A stretch of 64,000 nucleotides of DNA from Pampus argenteus (taxonomy: Eukaryota; Chordata; Actinopteri; Scombriformes; Stromateidae): assembly GCA_036937835.1 (NCBI GenBank), contig CM072876.1:12403501-12467500 (forward strand). The letters run 5' to 3'. Of this stretch, positions 1 to 9,725 are shown piece by piece. Position numbers and translations under genes: made by a program. The notes under the pieces are model-generated. The model was not told where the DNA came from and searched no databases. It worked only from the letters and a program-made list of their open reading frames with translations. Positions within the stretch are counted from its first letter, which is position 1, and every line of letters begins with the position of its first letter.

Positions 1-3000
1 GTCTCAGAGACCGAGAGAAGGAGATGGAGGTGGACGAGCGTGACAGGAAGAGAGAGAAGGAGGAGCTGGAGGAGATCAGACAGAGGCTGTTAGACGAGGG
101 ACATCCAGACCCAGACGCAGAGCTACGCAGGGTATGTATGCAGAATATGAAAAAATGTGTGTGTGTGTGTGTGTGTGTTTCCAGTATCTGTCTGTAGTTG
201 GTGTGCATGCTGTGTGTTGTCTTTGTGAAGGTCACTTTATCGTCTGATTCTCTCTGCATCGGTGGTGTCCAGATTTCATTGTGTGTTGACCTTCTTTTCT
301 GCATATCAGTGTGACTGCGTGCTAATCTTCTGCATATCTGCCTCTCATTGGTCCAGATGGAGGAGGAAGAGGCGGAGCGTCTGAGACAACCTGTCATCAT
401 TCAAGAGCCAGAGCCCGAGGAGCAACGGGAGCACCACAGGGGTTCACGAGACCACCGGGACCGGCGAGGGGAGCAGAGCAGAGCAGAACCCCGCCCACGC
501 CCCGCCCCCTCAGACGACGAGGTGGAGGACGGCGAGGAAGATTACGACAACGATGAAGACAACCCAGATGCAAAACCGTGCCTCAAGCCCACAATGCGGC
601 CCATCACAGCAGCGCCGTCGGTGTCGTCTGCCAGCGGCAACGTGTCCCCCAACACGCCTGGAGACGAGTCACCATGCGGCATCATCATCCCCCACGAGAA
701 CTCGCCGCCCGAAGCTCTGCCACAGGAGGAGCACCGGCCCAAGATCGGCCTCAGCCTTAAACTTGGTGAGTATAAAATTTATTACAACTTTCTTTTGCTG
801 ATTCCAGCAATGCCATGATGACTGTAAATGTTTTTGATGTCGGTCAGTCATTTATAAGCTGCCTTTTTTTCCTTATCTTAAGCAACCATACACTTGAGCT
901 GTCGCACAAAAGAAATAAAGTTTGAACAAGTGATAACTAGAATTGATGCCGCACACGTAGCTTAATCTTAAACTATGTTTCAGTGTGTCTGCTGTAATTT
1001 TCTCCCATGTTGAAATGTTGGATCCAAATTCCAACGATACAGAGAGAAATTCACAAGATGCAGGCACACAGATTTCCTCACTGACAGAAGCCTACATGGA
1101 CCAGAATGCACAGCTTGCTGTTTTGCATATCTGTGTTCAGCTTGTGTAACACCAGCATCCTCATAAATAGATTTTTGACATTTTAACAACCACCCAACAC
1201 ACTCCATAGTTCTGTCCTCCTTCCACGCTTAACTTTCATTCAACTGGGCTTCCTTTGTTACAGTTGCAGCTTCCACCTTTCTGTATGGAGCACAAAGAGC
1301 CCTGTTCTCAGAGGATATTGAAATTTAGTCTGGATAATATAGGAAATCACAAATGAAGAAGAAAGTAAATGGAAAGTAGATGATGATAATCACAAAACTC
1401 CTGGAACATGTTACATATCAAAGACTCATGAGCTCTAACTGGATTCAAGGCCAGTTTACACTCATAATAGTTTATTTTTTCATTAAAATTAATAAATCAT
1501 AATCAATTCTGGTTGAAATTAACCACATAAGATGAAGTACAAGCATAGTAGAGAGTTGACTTACTATCAGAGTTAACGTCACTGTCCTCTCCAGGCGCAT
1601 CAGGTAGCCCCAGTCAACCCAACGCAGGCAAGAGGAAGAAGCTGCCTGTGGACAGCGTCTTCGACAAGTTTGATGACGAGGAGGCGGACGAACAGCCGCG
1701 CAAGAGGAAGTTGGTGCCCCTGGATTATGACGATGACGACAAGAGCCTGGGAGTGGACGGGGCCGGGCTCGCCAGCATAAAGGGAGCCAACAGCGAGGAG
1801 AAACGCAAACACATCAAGAGCCTGATAGAGAAGATTCCAACAGCGAAGCCTGACCTGTTCTCCTACCCGCTGGACTGGTCTATGGTGGACACGGTGAGGA
1901 GAGGAGGACACAAAATAAAAAAAAATTCTTTTTTTTTTTTTTTTTTTCTAGAAACGGTAGCAATGATTCACTGCTAAAGCAAAACTTGTCTTATCTCTTG
2001 TCTTGTAGACGTTAATGGAACGACGTGTTCGGCCCTGGATCAATAAAAAGATCATCGAGTACATCGGAGAGGAAGAGCCAACGTTAGTGGACTTTGTCTG
2101 CTCCAAGGTATTGATCATGTGATGTTGACACATTTGCCTGCGTTCATACTTGGAGGAAAAGTAAAACATGAACTGACTCGTGTATTTTGTCTTTGTGTTC
2201 CCAGGTGATGGCTCACGGTACACCACAGGGTATACTGGATGATGTTGCTATGGTAAGTAATGTAATGAATTCATTGAATTCAACTGTTGTAATATTTTAT
2301 TTTTCTGTTGACAATTTAATATTAAGGTAATTTATGTTCACAGCAGACACGTCATTCTGAGATTGACATGTTCTTTCTTTTGTTTTTGTGAGCGCTAACT
2401 TTCAAAGTAAAGCGTTCTTTGTATGTGAGATTAAAATGTCTGAATCCAAATGTCCATCTTATGGACCTGCAGTCATATGTATCGTTACATGTCTGACTTT
2501 CTGATATGAGATCTCACCCAAATCTACGGATAATTTCTTAATCCAAAGGCTTGAATAGAAACCAAACTCTCTGAAACTGAAAATGAATCAACAGCTATTG
2601 ATAATTAATAGCTTTAACGTTGTAATTTTACTATTTGTTTGGGAGCATATTTGTTATGGGTGTTCTTTGTTCTTAAAAAATTCACCAAGAGAAAAAAAAG
2701 AAACAGATAAATTGATTCTCTGTTATATAGCTTGAGTTCTTCTAAACAACATCTGAATAAATCCCCTGCATACATGATGAATTGATTTGGACGGCTTTAA
2801 GCATTGCAGACTACCTGGGAATTAACCTATGTAGTCTGCAATTGCGGGGAAGTCTGAACATTTGGGCATTTAGTTTTTCTCCGTGGATATCTTCCTCATG
2901 TGTAAACTTTCCTTTTCTTCTCCAACTCAGGTTCTTGACGAAGAAGCTGAAGTCTTTATAGTGAAGATGTGGCGGTTGCTCATTTATGAAACTGAAGCCA

Positions 3001-3023
3001 AGAAGATTGGACTGGTGAAATAA
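1..3023 (+). CDS. rbm25: RNA-binding protein 25, C-terminal part (5' end outside window)
   Basis: Splicing regulator associated with the U1/U5 snRNP and exon-junction machinery in the nucleus. Exons with clean GT-AG borders are 3-131 (open at the left edge), 357-765, 1595-1893, 2009-2107, 2205-2252 and 2931-3023 (stop TAA 3021-3023). Phases agree throughout. The first exon is the end of the charged RE/RD-rich region (ELEEIRQRLLDEGHPDPDAE). The second carries an acidic, low-complexity stretch and then the conserved segment SGNVSPNTPGDESPCGIIIP. The last four exons make the PWI domain, which binds nucleic acid, including the signature RPWINKKIIEYIGEEE and the conserved end FIVKMWRLLIYETEAKKIGL. 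The match to vertebrate RBM25 is near-complete from KRKKLPVDSVF onward. The acidic stretch after PEPEEQ differs from mammals, as expected for disordered sequence. No frameshift is seen. RRM and most of the RE/RD region must lie to the left. Confidence 0.96.
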
Positions 3024-3825
3024 GCATAACAACCTCTGAAAGGAAGATCAACTGTTTTTTTTCTCTTTTCTTTTCATATATCGTGTATAACAGTGTAGTG
3101 CAATTATGTCACCCTAAACAAAGCAACTTGTTCGTAACGGTCCGACTGCAACTTACATTTGCACCAGTTGTTCAGGTCATTTCTGTTGTTTTCTCAACAT
3201 ACTCAGGCCGCATTCACCGCCCTCTCTATTGCAGGTGCTCATTGTGTCTGTGCGCTTTTGTGTATATACAGTACATCATTATTTGACTATGATGATATAA
3301 CTTTGAGGAAACACTGACCAGGACCATTGTTGTGTGTTTGTCTTCTACTTTTCCTGGTGTACATGCAAACACATTGTGTGGAAAGTCAGTTTACCAATTT
3401 TATGAACATGTAAAGTGTGAAATCTGGCCTGCAGTTGAATGTGGGTTAGTTTATTGGACACAGGTTTAAGCAGAACTACAACTAGGATGTGATATTTTTA
3501 CAGTTATTTATTCAGGGTTTTGGACACAAATTTATTTCTGTCTAGTAAACGGATTCTCTCTTTTTCTTATCACATTCCTGATAAATGTGTTGGCATGTTC
3601 TCGTCCTCAGACCATCTAAAAAAAACACCTTGTGGTCATTTGAAAGGTGTCTGACAAGACCCACAAATTAACTCGGCTGGCAACATCCCTGCAGCTATAA
3701 AAAGCACACACGTCATAACCACTATATAGGACAATGAGCTAAGAAAATGATTTGCAGTTGTCAAGATGCTATCCATTTGTTTTTGTATTGGTGATACATT
3801 TGAATAAAATTGATTTTTATAAGTC
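3024..3825 (+). other. rbm25: rbm25 3' UTR with poly(A) signal
   Basis: AT-rich non-coding sequence following the stop. The first good AATAAA hexamer is at 3803-3808, which would put cleavage near 3825. A later AATAAA at about 4220 lies inside a transposable element and is a less likely end. Short ORFs here have no coding character. The exact 3' end is inferred. Confidence 0.5.
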
Positions 3826-4021
3826 TCTGTGAAGCAGCATTTGATGTCCTCCCCACAATTCAGTGTTATTAAATTAGATTGATAATTGCAGTCATAATCT
3901 GGGTTGAGTGAAAGTGTATCACTGTTCTCAGTTAATTGGCTTGAATTTAAGCGGTCAAGTATCCAAATTAACATTAAACAACAGAAGATCATCCCTTCAT
4001 AATATTTGAGCAAATATGTAG

Positions 4022-4243
4022 TTAAAGGTTTATCTGAAGCTAATATGAAGCTTCAGTCATCTAAATGAGTAAAATCAGGTAGATATTGTTCAGGTCTTTA
4101 GTACCAAACTGGCTCTTTTCATTTCTTTACTTCCACTGCAGCTTAACAGTAAAACACAGAAAAAAACATCCACTTGATGACTCAGACTGCTGAAGCCTCA
4201 AATAACTGCTGAAGCCTCAAATAAACTGCAGATAAACCTTTAA
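4022..4243. repeat. MITE-like element with perfect 15-bp terminal inverted repeats
   Basis: Left end TTAAAGGTTTATCTG (4022-4036) is the exact reverse complement of the right end CAGATAAACCTTTAA (4229-4243). The interior has no ORF and includes a 19-bp unit (ACTGCTGAAGCCTCAAATA) repeated twice in tandem at 4186-4223. Both ends begin or end with TTAA, as expected if TTAA was the target site. The interior, with GAAGCTAATATGAAGCTTCAG, resembles a repeat I recall as common in percomorph genomes. It sits in the gap between the convergent rbm25 and eif2s1 genes; nothing else is seen in 3826-4769. Confidence 0.75.
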
Positions 4244-4769
4244 AATGCCATCTGAATCAGTCAAAGTGGATATCATACAGTTTGTCTTCTTAGTAAAACA
4301 TTCCCATGTTTTCCTGTTCAGCTACAGAAGGATTGTAATAATTATAGGAGGAAATATGACACTAGAAAGACCAACTTTTAAAAAAGGGGGAATGATGACC
4401 GCAAAAAAAAACCCCAAACATGTCAGTGTTTGTTGTTTTCAGACACAGTGAAATCCTTTTAAATGCGATGACTGTTTCAACAAGTAATCAGGTCTCACTA
4501 AATCCACAAGTGCTTTTTATAGATTTTATACATTTCAGTGTTTCTGTGTTCAGATGTGGATTATAAACTGTGTGCATGCATCCCAGGTTAATGCTATCAG
4601 CATATTAACACATTTCTGACCTGCTTTAAGTAGCTCTGCCTCTGACACAGTATGTCTGATGGTTTACTTTGGCTTAGTTGTTGTTGAAAAAAAAAATTTG
4701 TTTAAAAACCGTCAAATTAAAAAGTGTCAAATTAAAAGGTTAATTTCATAACAGCTGACAAAGACGCAT

Positions 4770-5288
4770 TGAGATCAAAACATCCAGAACTTTATTGATG
4801 CCGTGTGAGCTAAACAAGCACAAGTCTTGCCAGTAAAAACCCTTAAACTGGAAGAGAAACCGCACATAAGACCGCAAACAGATGATCCTACGCATGTTTC
4901 CCCCTTTAAATCAGTCACATCCAGTGACCTGCCAGAGATGAAGCGCCATGGATACTGAAGACACTGGGCTCTTAAGGCCACTGGGTGGAAACAGCTTTTG
5001 TTGTTTTAGCATTATGTATTCAATTGTATTGGTGTACTTAAAAATAGAAACTATATTGATGTGTAATTTGTCATTTATCCTTCCTTGTGTCCATGTCTGG
5101 ACAGGAAGACAGCTTTTTGTGCGACTGTCTTCTGAGACAAACCGGGACGTTTGCCAATGAATTATTAACGCCAGTTAATGTTTGCAGTGTGAAAATTAAC
5201 ATCTGTTGGACTGAGTGACTGTAGCCATGTCTGTCCACATTTTCTCCTTTGATGTCCCCCCCCCACCAGCCTTCCCAGAGGACTGACT
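4770..5288 (-). other. eif2s1: eif2s1 3' UTR with poly(A) signal
   Basis: Minus-strand AATAAA (TTTATT at 4791-4796) lies about 500 nt past the stop codon, predicting cleavage near 4770. The sequence between holds no convincing ORF. Extent inferred from the hexamer. Confidence 0.6.
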
Positions 5289-7765
5289 CTAGTCCTCCGC
5301 TTTGGCCTCCATCTCCTCAGCGTCGTCGTCTCCGTCCACCTCGGCATTCTCCCGCTCTAGCCTCTCCAGCTGCCGGGCAAGCTCTGTCTCATCCGTGTCT
5401 GTCACCACCTTGGGCTGAAGGGGACAGTTTACGGGGTTAATTATTTGTACATATTTAAAAACAATTATAAAACCTGGAACGATGACAGGGAGAAATTCAG
5501 TGTACACACTAGTTTGTCCTGGTGGACCTCACTACAGATTTTGCAGGATTAATAAATAATTAAACCACAAGTTAAATGTGGTTAAAAAAATGAACACACA
5601 AACCTGTATTAATAAAGTTTTCATTTATTCATGGCCGCACAAAGACACTAAAGGCGCTCACCTCCATCTGGATGTTAAAGACGCCCCTCTTCTCCTCGAT
5701 CTTCTCCTTGATAGCAGCCATGGCCTGGTTGAGAACAGATAGACCCTCCGTGCGCTCCAGGGTGGTTGTAGTCATCACGTAGCGTGGAGGAGCGATCAGG
5801 TTGATCTGCCAAGAACAGGAACACACCAGTTTTTATTACAAAAATCAAGTGTCTTAAGTGTCTGAGACTTTTTAATAATCACATAAAATGCAATTTAATA
5901 CCTTTTTATCATATCATAAAGTCTAACATTATTTATTAGGTACTTGAATTAACTTTTATATCCCATTCTTGTCAGTACTTCCCAGTAATATAATGAATTA
6001 ATTTACATCTGGACCCAGACACGTAGCATGTTAAAAAATGAGTGCAAGATTAGATGATTCACGATTGGAGTCATTTTAACATTCAGCATCAGTGTACCGT
6101 CATGTGACTTGAGTGTGAGTGGAGCGATAATGCTACCTTGATGGGCATGGCCTCTGTGGAGCAGCCGAGTCCGGCCCTCAGAGCCTCCTTCACTGCATCA
6201 ATCCCCTCATAGCCGTAGCACGCAACTTCAATGTCTGCGGAGGGAGAGGATGAGAGGGAATTGTAGCTTGTGTGCATGTAGTCCAAATAAATACTGTTAC
6301 GATGGCGGCAAATCCTCACCTGCTCTGATCTTGACGGCCTGCGGAGTGAGTCGCCTGTTGATGTTATCAATCAGCACACTCCTCTCTTCCTCTGTTAAGT
6401 CCAGACCATCCAGAATGGCAGGATCTCTGCAGGAGGGGGACAGGTTCATCAATCTTTTGATTTTTTTTTGTGTGATTTAGCCTTACACCAACACACTGCT
6501 TGAAAGAAAGCACTTACGATACAGCCTGTTTGAAGACATCATAAGCTCCGTATCCTGGCCTCTTGTATTTCTCATCAAAGACCCAGGCGGTGCGCTGGTA
6601 CAAGCTCTCCAGCTGCTCGTCTTTACTGTATTCCAGCACCTCTGCCACATGTCGCAAGATGCTGTACACCTGCAGACACAATAACCCCAATCAGCTCAGC
6701 GTAAACACTGATGTGAGGCTCAGGTTCACAAGGAACTCCAGAAGTCCGCACATTAAAGGTATATTGCATCATTTATTTTTGTGCTGTTGAGTCAATCAAA
6801 AGAAAAGAAAGAGCAAGATGCGACCCACTGCCAAAAAGAGCAGGCTGCTGCAGCAAAAGAGGGTTGTAGTTTCTAATAATCAAGACGTACTATGATCAAT
6901 GACAGGTGGTAAGATGTTTAGAATTTACTCTATTTATGTTATGGTATATATTTTGTTGGCCATAACACAAACTTTGGGGAAAAAAAATCATGAGAAAACA
7001 AAAACCTATAAAAACATTTGGCCACACTTTGACTCACAGTTTTAGATTTAGTGAATTTGTCTTCACACTTGATGGCCTCCTCTGGTGAAACTCTTCTTTT
7101 TGATAAATCAATGTATCCTGGAGAGAAAGTGAGGAAGACGATACAATTACACGGTTATACGGAAAGAGTCATTCTCACAGGACAGAATCTAATCCCAACC
7201 TAGTCAAGGAACATTTGAGATGAGTTCAATGCGAGTTGTTTTTGACTAGGATTCAGATTAAGGCTGAGATGATAGACTAACTATTCAATGCACAGATAAT
7301 CAATTCCAGTTTTGATGGTCAATCAGTTTAGAAATTCATAAGATAAAACACTTAACAGTGTTGATTAAGGCTTCAAAAATATTATTTAGAATGAATTATT
7401 ATTCAGCAAATTAAAAGACAGATGGATTATTGATAACAAGCTGATAATGATGGATAATGACACCCCCATACACACACACCACTAGTCTTCATCTCTAGTG
7501 GTCAGTTTGTCTGTCTGCACCCACCTTTCTCTTTGTCTACTCGGATGACCACCACGCACTCGTTGCGACCTATGCGGATAAGCTTGTTGATGGAGCGGAT
7601 ACGTCGACGCGACAGCTCGCTCAGGAGGATCATGCCCTCGATGTTGTTGTACTCCAAAAGGCTGACGTAGGCGCCCATCTCGGCGATGGACCTCACGTTC
7701 ACCATCACAACATCCTCCACCTCTGGGAACCGGTGCTGGTAAAATCGACAGCTGAGCCCCGGCAT
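5289..7765 (-). CDS. eif2s1: Eukaryotic translation initiation factor 2 subunit alpha
   Basis: Alpha subunit of the cytosolic eIF2 GTPase complex that delivers initiator Met-tRNA; it is the switch of the integrated stress response. Coding exons in transcript order are 7765-7525, 7117-7038, 6669-6518, 6426-6320, 6234-6137, 5805-5662 and 5414-5289, totalling 948 nt for 315 aa, the same length as human. The start is fixed by MPGLSCRFYQH, preceded by only 2 nt of 5' UTR before the acceptor. The S1/OB fold is at about residues 16-88. The regulatory serine (Ser52 counting Met, 'Ser51' in the literature) is present in ILLSELSRRRIRSINKL, so the protein should be a substrate of PERK, PKR, HRI and GCN2. 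The C-terminal acidic tail ENAEVDGDDDAEEMEAKAED is intact. Teleosts often carry two eif2s1 genes; which copy this is cannot be decided here. Confidence 0.98.
7257..7450. repeat. Degraded dispersed repeat in eif2s1 intron
   Basis: AT-rich stretch containing GGCTGAGATGATAGACTAAC followed by repeated near-palindromic phrases of the type GATAATCAATT and GGTCAATCAGTTTA. It resembles old copies of the 'AATCGATTAATCGACTAATC' repeat family of fish introns, here strongly diverged. The boundaries are approximate and the assignment is from memory of that family. Confidence 0.3.
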
Positions 7766-8073
7766 CGCTGTGAGGATAAAAAAAAAAAAAAAAAGAGATT
7801 AGTGTGTGTAAAATACGTGAAATAGATTTTATACACACTGATCAGTTTACTCGACATGTGGAGTTCATACATTGATGAGAAGTCACAAGTAGACATTCAT
7901 TTAAATTATTTAACAGTCTAAAATATTGTGAATCACTGAAGGGAGATCCTGGAGCTGCTCCGTAGACAGAGAACAATGAATGAACAGCTGTGACGATGAC
8001 AGCAGCCAGTGTTTTTCAGCCTTTCAGGCTCATTGTGCTCCGTACTATAATAACCCTTGTTTAGATGTGACAT

Positions 8074-8246
8074 GTTTAGGGTTGCAAATAATGGTTATTT
8101 TTGTTATAGATTACCCTGGTGATTATTGTTTTTCAATTAATGGCTTCATCTATAAATCATGAGAAAAACAGTGTCTTTTTTCAGTCCAAAATTTCATTTA
8201 CTGTAATGTAAGAATATCAACTAATCGATTAACCGCCGCACCTCTA
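8074..8246. repeat. Shortened dispersed repeat ending CTAATCGATTAAC
   Basis: Starts GGGTTGCAAATAATGGTTAT and ends ATCAACTAATCGATTAACCG, with AATTAATGGCTTCATCTATAAA inside. These phrases, in this order, match a repeat I recall from many percomorph genomes; the middle is missing. It lies in the first intron of eif2s1. Confidence 0.45.
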
Positions 8247-8475
8247 CACATGTTAAACAAAAACGCTATAAATTTTGTCACTACGTCACTGTCAATGGAC
8301 TTAAATGTCACCATATCACATCATCATCATCATTAAATGACTTCCAGCATCTCTCCCAGGTTATTAGGCTCACTTAGCAACAATACAGTCTAATACAACA
8401 CCACAACAAATCCCACCGTAATGAAGGTAACAGTGTTCAGTTTCTGTTAATTCATACTTTTAACATGTGGTGCTG

Positions 8476-8797
8476 TTAAAGGAAAGGTTCACATTTTCTT
8501 TTCAAGTCTGCCTTCATCATATCTGCCACTTTTTTTAGCATCCATTTCCCATCTAGCTACTCAATTTTGACTGATTTGGATGGTTGAAGCCTTTAATAGA
8601 CTTTTAAATACATTTTTGCACAGAAGGTGATGTTTTTCCCCCCAACACTTACATTTAAAGTACATTATGAAGAAGTCTTTAATGGTCTGTATGAACAGGA
8701 GAAATGATCACAGCAAGAGAAACATGTTTCCATGTTCATTTGGACACCTGACTATTGTTTTAGGAAAGACTTAAAAGTGTGTGGACCTGTCCTTTAA
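8476..8797. repeat. MITE-like element with 18-bp terminal inverted repeats
   Basis: Left end TTAAAGGAAAGGTTCACA (8476-8493) and the complement of the right end (8780-8797, TTAAAGGACAGGTCCACA) differ at two positions. The ends begin with the same TTAAAGG as the element at 4022-4243. The interior phrases (ATTTTTGCACAGAAGG, ACAGGAGAAATGATCACAGC) correspond to a recurrent percomorph repeat. It has no ORF. Intronic, in eif2s1 intron 1. Confidence 0.75.
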
Positions 8798-9340
8798 ATT
8801 ACCAATATGTAGCCTGATCTTGCTGATGGGGTGGACACAGTATTAAGAGAAAACCTGCTTCAGATATTAGCTGAGAACATTTCAATAGCTCAGTGTCAAT
8901 TTACTGTCTGGTTTGTTTTATACTCTAAAAAAAAGAGTACTAACTTAACTAAAGCCTGGAAACGTGTCCCACAATACAAACAGCAGGCAGATGAAGCTGT
9001 AATACGTCAACTTGCAGCTTTATTTCACATTATTTAGCAGTGAATGGGATGATGCAACGTAGACAAACGAGACGGTGTTTAAATTAAAAAGCGAAATTGG
9101 CGTCAACAAAAATGAGACCAATAATTACAGCATAATAACAAATGTGACAATAACTAAACTGGCACATGTGTTTTTATGTAACAATAAAACGGCGATTTTG
9201 ATACCGTTAGCTTCCACGGCTAATAACCCGGCTCCCAGCTCACATGCGGCACATGCACCGCTAACGTTACCGATGCTAACAGCAAGCTAGGTAAAAATCT
9301 CCCGGATAAAACATTTCCTTTACGGATAAACAAAACTCAC

Positions 9341-9440
9341 CTGTGTCATATGGTTACAGAACAACACACGTTGATGTTCTGCGCTGGAAATGCTTAAATG
9401 TCCGTTTCTGTTTTCTTTGGGAGGGGTTTGTGTAGTGAAG
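9341..9440 (-). other. eif2s1: eif2s1 5' noncoding exon
   Basis: On the minus strand a donor ...GACACAG|GTGAGT ends at 9341, and no other good donor precedes the coding exon acceptor at 7768-7770. The upstream limit is set by the transition to CpG-rich promoter sequence and is approximate. There is no ATG context strong enough to suggest an upstream start beyond short reading frames. Confidence 0.6.
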
Positions 9441-9725
9441 AACTCAGGCCGCGCTAGCTGCTAATTTTTCGACCCGGAAAAAGATCGTCACTACGCGCGC
9501 ATGTGCAGAGCGCGGTTGGTCTCAGTCACATGACCGGCAGAGACCAGCTGATCTTCACGGAGAGCGAACAAGATCACGAAACATCGCCTCAATATATATG
9601 CTGCTAATCCTGCATGAAGAACAACACTGTGTCTGTATTATATACACATGTTATTAGATTAGACTAAAATACAAGGTTTTAAGTATTTATTTGAGGACCT
9701 CAAACATCGAGCAAACGGCAAGAAG
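9430..9725. promoter_or_regulatory. Divergent eif2s1 / atp6v1d promoter
   Basis: The two genes are head-to-head; their first exons are separated by roughly 100-250 bp of CpG-containing DNA without a TATA box. The same arrangement exists in human (EIF2S1/ATP6V1D), so a shared bidirectional promoter is likely conserved. Visible candidate sites are GTCACATGAC at 9525-9534 (one base from the TFEB/TFE3 CLEAR palindrome GTCACGTGAC) and GCGCATGTGC at 9497-9506 (one base from the NRF1 core GCGCATGCGC). The atp6v1d 5' UTR probably occupies the part from about 9590 onward. Confidence 0.7.
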
